DNA of 64,000 bases, from NCBI RefSeq assembly GCF_000424325.1, contig NZ_AUJR01000010.1, forward strand, positions 52,912 through 116,911, read 5' to 3'. The stretch is from [Clostridium] clostridioforme AGR2157 (lineage in GTDB: Bacteria; Bacillota; Clostridia; Lachnospirales; Lachnospiraceae). The first letter of the stretch is position 1. Each line of letters opens with the position of its first letter. The translations under genes and the position numbers were made by a program. Of the stretch, positions 45,196-55,184 are shown piece after piece. The notes below the pieces were generated by a model. That model was not told where the DNA came from. It searched no databases and saw only the letters and a program-made list of their open reading frames with translations.

Positions 45196-47244
45196 ATGAA
45201 AGATAAAAGAAGGACGCGGGGGATTTTCAAGGTCTACCTGCAGTGGCCGCTCTTTTTGTCGGTCCTTTTAATCGTACTGACTGCTGTGGTGGCAGCGGTA
45301 TCCATTAAAGCCGGCATTATAGTATCGGTCTTTACCATTGTATATATAGGGATTGCCCTTTGGCTGTATTTTTCAAGAAAAAGAGGCATACTTGCCGGGC
45401 TTATTGCATTTTCTTCTGCCTATGACCAGAGCAGGCAGAACCTGCTGGAAGAGATGCTGATGCCCTATGCGGTGGCAGACGGCGCCGGACATCTGTTGTG
45501 GATGAACCGGGAGTTTTCGGCAATCCTGGAAGAAGATAAGAATTCATATAAGAATATCACGGCCATGTTTCCTGAGATTACAAAGGAAATGCTGGCTACC
45601 GGCGGGGAGGTTGTGAGTCTTCACAGCTGCCTGGGAGACAGAAAGTTCCGGATTGATTTAAAGCAGGTCATGGTGGACAGCCTGGATGCGGCAGTGGCTG
45701 CAGGAGGGCTGGAAGGCCAGGGCGCATCCGTCACGGCCATCTACCTGCTGGACGAGACTCAGACTCTTAAGTACATGCAGCAGATTAATGACCAGAAGCT
45801 GGTGGCGGGACTGATTTACCTGGATAACTATGACGAGGCCCTGGAAAGCGTGGAGGAGGTCCGGCGCTCCCTTTTGACCGCCCTCATAGACCGTAAGATA
45901 AGCAAATATATCTCCGGAATGAACGGTATTGTAAAAAAGATTGAGAAGGATAAATATTTCTTTGCCATCAAGCAGCAGTACATGGCCAGGATACAGGAAG
46001 AACGTTTTTCCATCCTGGAGGATGTAAAGACAGTGAACATAGGCAATGATATGGCTGTGACCTTAAGTATCGGCATCGGTATGAACGGCGACAGCTACAG
46101 CCAGAATTACGAATATGCCAGGACCTCCATTGATATGGCCCTGGGACGGGGCGGCGACCAGGCAGTGGTCAAGGACTCTGATAAGATTCAGTATTATGGC
46201 GGCAAGGCCCAGCAGATGGAGAAGACCACCAGGGTGAAGGCCAGGGTAAAGGCTCATGCCCTCAGGGAGCTGATGGAGAACAAGGACCGGCTCCTTATTA
46301 TGGGACACCGTCTGGCGGACATTGATTCCTTTGGCGCGGCGGTGGGTATATACCGCATTGCCATGTCCATGAACAAGAAAGCCAACATCGTGGTCAATGA
46401 GGTGACCTCGTCGGTGCGCCCCATGATGGAGCGCTTTATGGGAAATGCGGAATATCCTGAGGACATGCTGCTCACAGGCCCCAGGGCAGCCGAGCTGGTG
46501 GACCAGGGAACCATGCTGGTCATCGTGGATGTGAACCGGCCCAGCATTACGGATGAACCGGCCCTTCTGGAGATGGTGAAGACCATTGTGGTCTTAGACC
46601 ATCACAGGACCAGCAGTGAAATCATAGATAACGCAGTGCTTTCCTATGTGGAGCCATATGCCTCGTCTACCTGCGAAATGGTGGCAGAGGTATTGCAATA
46701 TATTGCGGACGGTATTAAAATCAAATCTGCTGAGGCAGACGCCATGTATGCCGGCATTGTCATTGACACCCAGAACTTTACCAATCAGACCGGTGTCAGG
46801 ACATTTGAGGCAGCGGCATTTCTGAGGAGAAGCGGCGCCGACATAACCAGGGTGCGCAAACTTTTCAGGGAGAATATGAAGGACTATCAGGCAAAGGCGG
46901 ACGCGGTCAGGAAGGCCGAGGTGTTTATGGATGCCTTTGCTATCAGCGAATGCTCGGCCGAAGGGCTGGAGAGTCCCACCATCATCGGGGCCCAGGCAGC
47001 CAACGAGCTTCTGGAAATCCGCGGCATGAAGGCTTCGGTAGTGCTTACGGATTATAACGGAACCATTTATTTCAGCGCCAGGTCCATTGACGAGGTCAAC
47101 GTCCAGGTCATGATGGAGAAGCTGGGAGGCGGAGGACACCGCACCATAGCAGGAGCCCAGATGAAGGGCGTAACCGTGGAAGAGGCAAAGGAGCGGCTGA
47201 GGGACGTTATCCGCCAGATGCTGGAGGAAGGCGAGGTATCCTGA
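45196..47244 (+). CDS. gdpP: Cyclic-di-AMP phosphodiesterase GdpP
   Basis: 682 residues with GdpP architecture. Two membrane helices (about 15-60), a PAS-like domain (about 85-180), a degenerate GGDEF domain (about 195-320), then DHH (about 345-500) and DHHA1. Catalytic DHH motifs are GHRLADIDSFG, VDVNRPS, LDHHRTS and IVIDTQNF; the DHHA1 motif is GGGGHRTIAGAQ. It hydrolyses c-di-AMP to pApA, which sets potassium and wall homeostasis. Its place ahead of rplI and dnaB is the conserved Firmicutes order. Confidence 0.95.
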   Translation: MKDKRRTRGIFKVYLQWPLFLSVLLIVLTAVVAAVSIKAGIIVSVFTIVYIGIALWLYFSRKRGILAGLIAFSSAYDQSRQNLLEEMLMPYAVADGAGHLLWMNREFSAILEEDKNSYKNITAMFPEITKEMLATGGEVVSLHSCLGDRKFRIDLKQVMVDSLDAAVAAGGLEGQGASVTAIYLLDETQTLKYMQQINDQKLVAGLIYLDNYDEALESVEEVRRSLLTALIDRKISKYISGMNGIVKKIEKDKYFFAIKQQYMARIQEERFSILEDVKTVNIGNDMAVTLSIGIGMNGDSYSQNYEYARTSIDMALGRGGDQAVVKDSDKIQYYGGKAQQMEKTTRVKARVKAHALRELMENKDRLLIMGHRLADIDSFGAAVGIYRIAMSMNKKANIVVNEVTSSVRPMMERFMGNAEYPEDMLLTGPRAAELVDQGTMLVIVDVNRPSITDEPALLEMVKTIVVLDHHRTSSEIIDNAVLSYVEPYASSTCEMVAEVLQYIADGIKIKSAEADAMYAGIVIDTQNFTNQTGVRTFEAAAFLRRSGADITRVRKLFRENMKDYQAKADAVRKAEVFMDAFAISECSAEGLESPTIIGAQAANELLEIRGMKASVVLTDYNGTIYFSARSIDEVNVQVMMEKLGGGGHRTIAGAQMKGVTVEEAKERLRDVIRQMLEEGEVS

Positions 47245-47288
47245 TAAGGGATGCGGACAGACACAGAAACAGAAAGGAAGTATGAGAC

Positions 47289-47735
47289 ATGCAGGTAGTA
47301 TTACTGGAAGACGTAAAGTCATTAGGAAAAAAAGGTCAGATTGTGAATGTGAATGACGGCTATGCCAGGAACTTCATCCTGCCCAAGAAGCTTGGGGTGG
47401 AAGCCAATTCTAAGAATCTGAATGATTTAAAGCTTAAAAAGGCCAACGACGACAGGATTGCAGCAGAGCAGCTGGCAGCAGCCAGGGAGCTGGGAGCAAA
47501 GCTGGATGAGTCCTCCGTTACCCTGACCATCAAGGCGGGAGAGGGAGGAAGGGCCTTTGGCTCCGTATCCTCCAAGGAAATCGGCAAGGCCATTGGGGAC
47601 CAGCTGGGAATTGACATTGACAAGAAAAAGATTGTGCTGAACGACCCCATCAAGTCCATTGGCAGCTTCGAGGTGCCTATTAAGCTTCATAAGGATGTGA
47701 CAGCCAGACTGGCTGTCAAGGTAGTGGAAGCATAA
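47289..47735 (+). CDS. rplI: 50S ribosomal protein L9
   Basis: 148 residues. The N-terminal 23S-binding domain has [21 protein letters not shown] and [10 protein letters not shown]; a long connecting helix leads to the C-terminal domain. GGAAG-type ribosome site. It is co-transcribed with gdpP and dnaB. Confidence 0.97.
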   Translation: MQVVLLEDVKSLGKKGQIVNVNDGYARNFILPKKLGVEANSKNLNDLKLKKANDDRIAAEQLAAARELGAKLDESSVTLTIKAGEGGRAFGSVSSKEIGKAIGDQLGIDIDKKKIVLNDPIKSIGSFEVPIKLHKDVTARLAVKVVEA

Positions 47736-47799
47736 AATCATAGTGCAGACAGAGGACCCGCCTAATCAGGCGGGTCTCATAATACAGGAGACGAGTAAT

Positions 47800-49158
47800 A
47801 TGGAAGAAGCCCTGATTAAGCGGGTGCTGCCCCACAGTCTGGAGGCGGAACAGTCAGTCATCGGTTCCATGCTCATGGACAGGGAGGCAGTGATTGCCGC
47901 ATCTGAGATTGTTACGGGAAGTGATTTTTACCAGCAGCAGTACGGCATTATGTTCGATGCCATGGTGGAGCTGTTCAATGAAGGCAAGCCCGTGGACCTG
48001 GTAACGCTTCAGGACCGTCTGAAGGAAAAGGATGTGCCTCCTGAGGTGAGCAGCCTGGATTTTGTCCGGGATATCGTGACCATGGTGCCTACGTCCGCCA
48101 ATGTAAGGTCCTATGCCGCCATTGTAGGCGAGAAGGCAGTGCTGCGCAGGCTGATTAAGACCACGGAGGAGATTGCCAATACCTGTTACGCTGGAAAGGA
48201 GCCCCTGGAGAACATACTGGCAGACACGGAGAAATCCGTCTTTAACCTGCTGCAGAACCGTGGGGGACAGGATTTCGTGCCCATCAAGCAGGTGGCCATC
48301 AACGTGCTGGAGAAGATTGAGGATGCCTATAAGAACCAGGGAACCGTTACAGGTATACCATCCGGCTTCATTGACCTGGATTACAAGCTTTCCGGTTTCC
48401 AGCCTTCGGATTTCATTCTGATAGCAGCCCGTCCTTCCATGGGTAAGACGGCCTTTGTTTTGAACGTGGTGGACTATGTGGCGGTGCGAAAGAGCCTGCC
48501 CTGCATGGTGTTCAGCCTGGAGATGTCCAAGGAGCAGCTGGTGAACCGTATGCTTTCCATGGAGTCCAATGTGGATTCCCAGAAGCTGCGTACCGGCTCC
48601 CTGACGGATTCTGACTGGGACGCAGTGGTGGAGGGTATCGGCGTCATAGGAAATTCCAAGCTGATAATCGATGATACCCCGGGTATATCCATATCAGAGC
48701 TGCGCTCCAAGTGCAGGAAGATGAAGCTGGAGTATGGACTCAGCATTGTAATCATCGACTACCTGCAGCTCATGAGCGGCAGCAAGAAAGGCGGAGGCGA
48801 TAACCGCCAGCAGGAGATTTCCGATATCTCCCGTTCCCTGAAGGCGCTTGCCAGAGAACTTCATGCCCCTGTCATTGCCCTGTCACAGCTGTCCCGCGCC
48901 TGTGAGACCAGGCAGGACCACAGGCCCATGCTCTCCGACCTTCGTGAGTCAGGAGCCATTGAGCAGGATGCCGACGTGGTTATGTTCCTGTACCGTGATG
49001 ATTATTATAATAAGGATACGGAGCATCCCAACGAGGCAGAGGTAATCATAGCAAAACAGCGTAACGGCCCCATCGGAACCGTTACATTGATATGGAAACC
49101 GGAGTACACCAAGTTTGTGAACGCTGCCAGACCTCAGGGCGGCGGACATGACGCATAA
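47800..49158 (+). CDS. dnaB: Replicative DNA helicase DnaB
   Basis: 452 residues from the ATG at 47800 (GGAGACGAG upstream); an open frame from 47743 has no support. The N-terminal helical domain begins LPHSLEAEQSVIGSML. The RecA-like helicase has Walker A ARPSMGKTAF and Walker B VIIDYLQLMSG, with the arginine-finger region in QRNGPIGTV. It unwinds DNA at the fork as a hexamer (called DnaC in Bacillus). Confidence 0.96.
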   Translation: MEEALIKRVLPHSLEAEQSVIGSMLMDREAVIAASEIVTGSDFYQQQYGIMFDAMVELFNEGKPVDLVTLQDRLKEKDVPPEVSSLDFVRDIVTMVPTSANVRSYAAIVGEKAVLRRLIKTTEEIANTCYAGKEPLENILADTEKSVFNLLQNRGGQDFVPIKQVAINVLEKIEDAYKNQGTVTGIPSGFIDLDYKLSGFQPSDFILIAARPSMGKTAFVLNVVDYVAVRKSLPCMVFSLEMSKEQLVNRMLSMESNVDSQKLRTGSLTDSDWDAVVEGIGVIGNSKLIIDDTPGISISELRSKCRKMKLEYGLSIVIIDYLQLMSGSKKGGGDNRQQEISDISRSLKALARELHAPVIALSQLSRACETRQDHRPMLSDLRESGAIEQDADVVMFLYRDDYYNKDTEHPNEAEVIIAKQRNGPIGTVTLIWKPEYTKFVNAARPQGGGHDA

Positions 49159-49251
49159 AAATTTTTCTAGGATGTCATAATATCCATTCTCAATGCATAC
49201 ACTAATAGTAAGGCAGGACATGCCTGTTAACTTGTGAAGGAGAGAATGGCT

Positions 49252-49920
49252 ATGGATGAAGTACATTATCTGATATCGGATGCGTCCAAAAAGGTCGATG
49301 TGGAGGCCCATGTATTAAGGTACTGGGAAGAGGAGCTGGAACTTGATATTCCCCGTAACGAGATGGGGCACCGGTACTATACGGATTTACATATCCGCCT
49401 GTTCAAGCAGGTCAAGAACCTGAAGGAGAAGGGGTATCAGCTGAAGGCAATCAAGCATGCGCTGAACCAGGTCCTGAAAAAGGACGGCAAGGTTCAGGGA
49501 GAGCTGTCCGACGAAATCCTGGAGCGTGACATGAACGCAGCACTTAAGGAATTCAAAGAGGAAGACAGCGGAACGTCCCTCAGCACTGTGAAGAGCGATG
49601 GCGTGTCCGTGGTGGCTATGGAAGAGAAGATGGAACAGTTCCAGCAGATCATGAACCTGATTATTGGACGTGCCCTTGAAGTGAATAATGAGAAGCTGAG
49701 CCAGGATATCAGCTGTCTGGTCAATGAGAAGATGGGCAAGGAACTGGAGTTTTTGTTCCAGGCTTCGGACCAGAAGGAGGAGGAACGGTTCCGCCAGCTG
49801 GACGAGACACTCAGAAGCTGCCAGAAGGGCGGACAGGCAGAGGCGGCAGCGGCCAAGGTTCCCTTTTTTAAGCGGCGCAGATTCGGGCGAAGCGGAAAAA
49901 AGCTCAGGGACGGAAAGTAA
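49252..49920 (+). CDS. MerR-type HTH protein with coiled-coil tail
   Basis: About 222 residues from the ATG at 49252 (AAGGAG nine bases upstream). The N-terminal MerR helix-turn-helix has VEAHVLRYWEEEL and RYYTDLHIRLFKQVKNLKEKGYQLKAI. A long coiled-coil-like part (about 120-190) and a very basic C-terminal tail (KRRRFGRSGKKLRDGK) follow. No effector domain is seen. The design of HTH, coiled coil and basic end recalls RacA, the chromosome-pole anchor of sporulating Bacillus, but a plain regulator is equally possible. Confidence 0.72.
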   Translation: MDEVHYLISDASKKVDVEAHVLRYWEEELELDIPRNEMGHRYYTDLHIRLFKQVKNLKEKGYQLKAIKHALNQVLKKDGKVQGELSDEILERDMNAALKEFKEEDSGTSLSTVKSDGVSVVAMEEKMEQFQQIMNLIIGRALEVNNEKLSQDISCLVNEKMGKELEFLFQASDQKEEERFRQLDETLRSCQKGGQAEAAAAKVPFFKRRRFGRSGKKLRDGK

Positions 49921-49938
49921 ATGCAGATACAGCAGGAG

Positions 49939-49985
49939 AAGGCGTCTGCACCAAGGGGCGGGTACCGTGGTGCAGGCGTCTTTTT
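49939..49985 (+). terminator. Rho-independent terminator
   Basis: AGGCGTCTGCACCA pairs with TGGTGCAGGCGTCT (two wobble pairs) around a GC-rich loop and is followed by TTTTT. It ends the MerR-type transcript. Confidence 0.88.
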
Positions 49986-50136
49986 CTGCTGTTTTGCCTT
50001 TTTTTATAAACTGGGAATGGTAATTTTATAGTACTTTCAATTTTCTTACGACCTTATTTTTTGTATCGCTATTCCTTAAAAAATGTGTTAGAATGAATTT
50101 GATTAGCTTTTTGACATAAGAAGAAGCAGGAAGGAT

Positions 50137-51747
50137 ATGTTCTTCATGAATTCAAAATACAGAAAATATGTTACATATACAGCGGCCGTGGGCATGCTGA
50201 CCCTCAGCGCCATACTGGGGGGCTGCGCCAAGGAATCATCATCAGAGGTGGGGGATGCCACGCCCTCGGAGGTCAATGTCATACAGGCCGTACCTGAGAC
50301 CATTGCCCAGCTGGGTCTGGACGGACAGGTGCTGCCGGGACTGAACGACATCAACCTGCCGGACGCGGAGCCGGCCCCTGAGTACCTGAGGATTGGGGTG
50401 CGCCATGAAATCATTAAGAGGCTGCAGCAGCGCCTCATGGACCTGGGATTCATGGACAATGATGAGCCTACGGACTATTTCGGTGAGATGACCCAGCAGG
50501 CAGTAAAGCATTTTCAGAGACAGAACGAGCTGCCCACGGACGGTATCGTTGGCAATGTGACCTGGGATGCCATCATGTCCCCGGATGCCAAGTACTATGC
50601 GGTGTCCAAGGGAACCCAGGGCGATGACATTGAACGCATCCAGCAGCGTCTCTATGAGCTGGGATACCTGGCAACCGCTGATATGGTTACAGGCAACTTC
50701 GGTGATTCCACAGAAGCAGCTGTGTTAAAGCTCCAGGAGATCAACGGACTGGAGCAGGATGGAAAGGTGGGGCAGAGGACCATCAACCTGCTGTACAGCG
50801 ATGAGATTAAACCTAACTTCCTTTCTTACGGTGAGAAGAGCGATGTGGTTCTGGCCTGCCAGGAGCGTCTTAAGGAATTGGGATATCTGACCACCACCCC
50901 GGACGGGGCTTACGGTGAGGATACGGTAGTGGCTGTGAAGCAGTTCCAGGCCAGGAATGACCAGGTGGTGGACGGCTATCTAGGGCCATCCACCAGGATT
51001 GCTTTAAACAGCCCTGATGCCAGGGCCAACGGCCTGATGCTGGGCGAGCGCGGCGATGCGGTCACCAAGGTACAGCAGCTTCTTAACAAGCACGGATATC
51101 TTGTTTCCGGCAATGTGACCGGATATTACGGCGAAGCCACGGAGAATGCGGTCAGGAGCTTCCAGTCCCGCAACGGACTGACATCAGACGGTCTGGTGGG
51201 CGTACAGACCATGGCCAAGCTGACCAGCGACAATGTAAGGCGTCCGGCGGCTAATTCCGGAGGTTCCGGCACCACTACAAGGCCTAATAATTCAGGAAAC
51301 AGCGGCAATGCAGGAAACAACGGCGGTTCCGGCAATGCGGGCAAGCCTTCCGGCAATACCACGCCGCCTGTGAGCATACCGGCAAGCGGAGGCGCATCCG
51401 CCCTTATATCCGTTGCCTCATCGAAACTGGGGTCGCCGTATGTATGGGGAGCTAAGGGACCCAACGCTTTTGACTGTTCCGGCTTCGTATACTGGTGTCT
51501 CAACCAGGTGGGCGTGAACCAGAGCTACCTGACTTCTTCCGGCTGGAGGAATGTGGGCCGCTACACGAAGATTACAAACTTTAATGACATCCAGGCCGGC
51601 GATATTGTGGTGGTAAGGGGCCATGTAGGTATCGCGGCAGGAGGAGGCACTGTCATTGACGCTTCTTCCAGTAACGGACGGGTGGTGCACAGAAGCCTGA
51701 GCCAGTGGTGGGCCAACAACTTCATCTGTGCATGGAGGATTTTCTAA
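50137..51747 (+). CDS. Lipoprotein with four peptidoglycan-binding repeats and NlpC/P60 endopeptidase
   Basis: 536 residues. A lipoprotein signal ends at the LGGC lipobox (Cys about 29). Four PG_binding_1 repeats follow (about 90-150, 165-225, 238-300 and 310-370), each with the QxxLxxLGY and Y/FGxxTxxAVxxFQ pattern. A Gly/Asn/Ser-rich linker leads to the NlpC/P60 domain (about 420-536) with the nucleophile Cys in FDCSGFVYW and the His in RGHVGIAAGGG. It probably cuts stem-peptide bonds in the wall. It stands ahead of a two-component system on the same strand with 43 bases between. Confidence 0.9.
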   Translation: MFFMNSKYRKYVTYTAAVGMLTLSAILGGCAKESSSEVGDATPSEVNVIQAVPETIAQLGLDGQVLPGLNDINLPDAEPAPEYLRIGVRHEIIKRLQQRLMDLGFMDNDEPTDYFGEMTQQAVKHFQRQNELPTDGIVGNVTWDAIMSPDAKYYAVSKGTQGDDIERIQQRLYELGYLATADMVTGNFGDSTEAAVLKLQEINGLEQDGKVGQRTINLLYSDEIKPNFLSYGEKSDVVLACQERLKELGYLTTTPDGAYGEDTVVAVKQFQARNDQVVDGYLGPSTRIALNSPDARANGLMLGERGDAVTKVQQLLNKHGYLVSGNVTGYYGEATENAVRSFQSRNGLTSDGLVGVQTMAKLTSDNVRRPAANSGGSGTTTRPNNSGNSGNAGNNGGSGNAGKPSGNTTPPVSIPASGGASALISVASSKLGSPYVWGAKGPNAFDCSGFVYWCLNQVGVNQSYLTSSGWRNVGRYTKITNFNDIQAGDIVVVRGHVGIAAGGGTVIDASSSNGRVVHRSLSQWWANNFICAWRIF

Positions 51748-51790
51748 CAAACATAATGGCAGTGGAATATAAAAAGGAGGGCGTTTGGTG

Positions 51791-52486
51791 ATGCAGACCA
51801 TACTGGTATGTGATGATGACAAGCAGATTGTGGAGGCCATTGATATCTATCTGACAGGGGAGGGGTTTAAGGTAATCAAAGCTTATGACGGCTATGAGGC
51901 CCTGGAGTATCTGGATAATAATGAAGTGGATTTATTGATTGTGGATGTGATGATGCCGGGACTGGACGGCATCCGCACCACCCTGAAGGTCAGGGAGAAC
52001 AGCAGTATACCCATTATCATCCTCTCCGCAAAGTCTGAGGATGCAGATAAGATTCTGGGACTTAACATCGGGGCTGACGATTACATCACAAAGCCCTTTA
52101 ATCCCCTGGAGCTGGTGGCCAGGGTCAAGTCCCAGATGCGCCGTTATACCCAGCTGGGGAACCTGAACCAGCAGACTGACGGACAGATTTATAAGTGCGG
52201 CGGCCTTCAGATCAATGATGACAACAAAGAGGTGACCGTGGACGGCGATGCCATCAAGCTGACGCCCATCGAGTACAATATCCTGCTGCTTCTGGTGAAG
52301 AATGCGGGAAAGGTGTTTTCCATTGATGAAATTTATGAGCAGATATGGAATGAGGAGGCCATCGGCGCGGACAACACAGTGGCCGTGCACATACGCCATA
52401 TCCGGGAGAAAATAGAGATTAACCCAAGGGAGCCAAAGTACCTGAAGGTGGTATGGGGTGTAGGCTATAAGATAGAAAAGCAGTAG
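51791..52486 (+). CDS. OmpR-family response regulator (VanR/CzcR-like)
   Basis: About 231 residues from the ATG at 51791; GTG at 51788 and TTG at 51785 are also open behind GGAGGG. The receiver has CDDDKQIVEAI, phospho-acceptor Asp in LIVDVMMPGLDG and Lys in TKPFNPLEL. The winged helix ends in YLKVVWGVGYKIEK. It is eight bases from the kinase gene and clearly its partner. Confidence 0.9.
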   Translation: MQTILVCDDDKQIVEAIDIYLTGEGFKVIKAYDGYEALEYLDNNEVDLLIVDVMMPGLDGIRTTLKVRENSSIPIIILSAKSEDADKILGLNIGADDYITKPFNPLELVARVKSQMRRYTQLGNLNQQTDGQIYKCGGLQINDDNKEVTVDGDAIKLTPIEYNILLLLVKNAGKVFSIDEIYEQIWNEEAIGADNTVAVHIRHIREKIEINPREPKYLKVVWGVGYKIEKQ

Positions 52487-52494
52487 GTGGTTGT

Positions 52495-54873
52495 ATGACA
52501 GATGAGAAGAGGAGATTCAGACGAAGGAAACTGATCCTGACCCTGTTCCACATTATCTTTGTGGCCATGTCCGTATTCGGGATCAGCGCCATGTACCTTA
52601 ATTCCAATTACGGAAAAGGTGTAAAGTGGATATACGAGGATGCATACGAGGATTCTCCCCAGTTTGACAAACAGCTGACAGAGGATATCGACCGCATATT
52701 TACCTATGTGGGTTATAAGGATATGTTTGAGACCAACGGAAAGCTGGATATGCATAAGGTCATTGTAAGGGTCAGCAATGGACCGGGGGAGCAGGGAACG
52801 GAGTGGACTCTGGACCGGATTGTGCGCTATATCAAGACCAGGGGCTACTATCTGGATGAGAATTTCCAATTGGCCGGATCGCCCATTTCCATGGACGATG
52901 ACGAGGAAGAGATAACCGTGGATTTCCAGAGCTATAATCCGGATTTTGTGGATGCGGATGCAGGAGAGGCTCCAAGGATGACCATGGAGGACCTGGCCCT
53001 TGATATACTGGTCCATCTGAGTGAATATTACACCATATATTATAATTACATAGAAAACGATACGAACCTGAACTTCCGTATCGAATACAAGAGCGACAAG
53101 GGTGATATAAAGGTATCCACCAATGTGCCGGATAAGACCATGGAGGAGATAGTGGGTACGGGGAAGTATCTTTACGTGCCGGGAAATACCATCCGCATGG
53201 ATACCAACATGGCAACGGTTCCTGCCAATGCAGCCACACTCCTGGAGATATGGAATCCCTATAAGAACGATAAGAACTATATGGTCCTGTCCGTGGATAC
53301 CAGCTATCCCAACACGGATGCATACTCCATAGAAGCCAAGGCATATAAGGAGGCCAGGAACGAGTTCATCATGGGCATGGGCAGCGTCATACTGGGCGGC
53401 CTGGGATGTGTGGTCACACTGGCCATGCTGATGCTTATGTCAGGCCATACCACGGACGGAAGCGCGGAGATACGCCTGTTCCCCATTGATGAGATTCACA
53501 CGGAGCTCTGTCTGATTCTGTGGGCGGCGGCAACAGCGGTGTTCATCCATATAGGAAGATATGTGGGAATCCGTCTGTTCAGCCTGTTTGCTCCCAATGA
53601 ACAATGGAATTACTGGAATAAGATGATTAAACTGGTCATTGTGTACGGGAGCGTTGTATTGTGCGGTTTTGATTTGCTGCGCAGGTATAAGGCCAGGACC
53701 TTATGGAGCAACAGCCTTGCAAAAAGGGCACTGGAGGCTTCCAGGGACTATGTGGGAAGGGTCAGCTACGCAGTGGGGACCGGGTTCTGCTACCTGCTGT
53801 TTCTGGGATTCAACGCAGGTATGCTGTGGGGATTGATTTTCCTCTTTTTCTATAAGGGAAATAAGCTGAGCTACCAGATTATGTTTTACGTATTCGTGGT
53901 GCTGTATCTGGGATTGGATGGGTGGATATACCACCTGTTATTTAAGAAGTCAGTGCAGAGGGATGTTCTGGACATGGCGGTCAGCAGCATCTCCCAGGGG
54001 GACACCAGCTATCAGATTGATACTGCCCGCCTGTCCGGCAAGGAACGGCAGATGGCAGAGCATCTCAACAACATCAGCAGCGGTCTGGATTCAGCCATCC
54101 AGGAGCAGGTTAAGAGCGAGCGGCTGAAGGCAAGCCTGATAACCAATGTGTCCCATGATATCAAGACCCCTCTTACGTCCATTATCAATTACGTGGACCT
54201 GCTGAAGCGGGAGAAAATACAGGACCCCAAGATTGCCGCATATCTGGAAGTGCTGGACCAGAAGTCCCAGCGGCTGAAGACTCTGACAGAGGACCTGGTG
54301 GAGGCATCCAAGGCCAGTTCGGGCAATATGAAGCTGGATATATCAGATATTGACCTGGTAGAGCTGGTACAGCAGACCAACGGTGAATTTGAGGAACGGT
54401 TTGCCCTGCGCAGGCTGGAACTGATTTCCAACATACCGGATGAGGTGCTTATCATCCAGGCTGACGGACGCCGCCTGTGGCGTGTCCTGGAAAATCTCTA
54501 TACCAATGCAGTGAAATATGCCATGGAACACAGCCGGGTCTATGTGGATGTGCTGGACGAGGGCGGCAAGGCCATATTTACCATTAAGAATGTTTCTGAG
54601 TCATCGCTGAACATCAGCCCGGATGAGCTGACAGAGCGTTTTGTCAGGGGGGATGTGTCCAGGGCCACTGAGGGAAGCGGCCTGGGATTGTCCATATCCA
54701 AGGATTTGACCCGGCTTCAGGGAGGCGAGTTCCAGGTTGTCATAGACGGGGATCTGTTTAAGGCTGTTGTGGCATTCCCGGTAAAGCGAGCTGAGTTTAA
54801 GGCGGAGAAGATGGTTGGGGAACCAGGAGACATATCTCAGGATTTTGGTTTTGAAGAAGATATTGTGGTATAA
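52495..54873 (+). CDS. Large multi-pass sensor histidine kinase
   Basis: 792 residues. One N-terminal helix (about 14-34), an extracytoplasmic region of some 250 residues, then about five membrane helices (about 295-480), an HAMP-like linker, the dimerisation His box NVSHDIKTPLTSII, N-box NLYTNAVKYAMEH and the glycine box EGSGLGLSI. The layout is seen in many clostridial kinases of the VanS/wall-stress kind. The nearby NlpC/P60 hydrolase makes a link to envelope state plausible. Confidence 0.88.
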   Translation: MTDEKRRFRRRKLILTLFHIIFVAMSVFGISAMYLNSNYGKGVKWIYEDAYEDSPQFDKQLTEDIDRIFTYVGYKDMFETNGKLDMHKVIVRVSNGPGEQGTEWTLDRIVRYIKTRGYYLDENFQLAGSPISMDDDEEEITVDFQSYNPDFVDADAGEAPRMTMEDLALDILVHLSEYYTIYYNYIENDTNLNFRIEYKSDKGDIKVSTNVPDKTMEEIVGTGKYLYVPGNTIRMDTNMATVPANAATLLEIWNPYKNDKNYMVLSVDTSYPNTDAYSIEAKAYKEARNEFIMGMGSVILGGLGCVVTLAMLMLMSGHTTDGSAEIRLFPIDEIHTELCLILWAAATAVFIHIGRYVGIRLFSLFAPNEQWNYWNKMIKLVIVYGSVVLCGFDLLRRYKARTLWSNSLAKRALEASRDYVGRVSYAVGTGFCYLLFLGFNAGMLWGLIFLFFYKGNKLSYQIMFYVFVVLYLGLDGWIYHLLFKKSVQRDVLDMAVSSISQGDTSYQIDTARLSGKERQMAEHLNNISSGLDSAIQEQVKSERLKASLITNVSHDIKTPLTSIINYVDLLKREKIQDPKIAAYLEVLDQKSQRLKTLTEDLVEASKASSGNMKLDISDIDLVELVQQTNGEFEERFALRRLELISNIPDEVLIIQADGRRLWRVLENLYTNAVKYAMEHSRVYVDVLDEGGKAIFTIKNVSESSLNISPDELTERFVRGDVSRATEGSGLGLSISKDLTRLQGGEFQVVIDGDLFKAVVAFPVKRAEFKAEKMVGEPGDISQDFGFEEDIVV

Positions 54874-54916
54874 GTCCTGTTTATCGGCATTATGACCATG
54901 AGGATTTTTGGGAAAA

Positions 54917-54944
54917 AGGCGCCGGAAGATATCTTCCGGCGCCT
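54917..54944. terminator. Perfect 28-base palindromic hairpin
   Basis: AGGCGCCGGAAGAT and its exact complement abut without loop. On the minus strand a T-run (TTTTTCCC) follows, on the plus strand none. It separates the histidine kinase from the mobile region. Confidence 0.7.
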
Positions 54945-54948
54945 CAGG

Positions 54949-55114
54949 TCTCACAGGCGGTCCCATTAGCCGTAGTAACAACGAACTGTGAGAAGTCAGC
55001 AGAAGCCATAGTAGGCGAAAGCCGTCGCCCTGGATATGCAAGCGAATCCTTGATGATGGCACACCATCGCTGCCCTATAAGCGTCCCATGGCGAAGGAAG
55101 GGTAGTCTATGGCT
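54949..55114 (+). ncRNA. Structured RNA-like segment upstream of the IS200 element
   Basis: This non-coding stretch has nested pairing: TCTCACAG (54949-54956) with CTGTGAGA (54986-54993), AGCCATAG (55004-55011) with CTATGGCT (55107-55114), GGC-GAAA-GCC with a GNRA tetraloop (55014-55023) and GATGG-CACA-CCATC (55055-55068). No protein frame fits it. The density of stems and the GNRA loop recall a group II intron fragment or the guide-type RNA of IS605 relatives; I cannot decide which. Together with the next 180 bases it makes up the 427 bases between the kinase and tnpA. Confidence 0.4.
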
Positions 55115-55184
55115 GTCAATTTTTTTATGGGCTTTAGCCTGTTGAGTATGTCGGAGTTTTTCGTGTTCCGAAAAATGGAGACAT

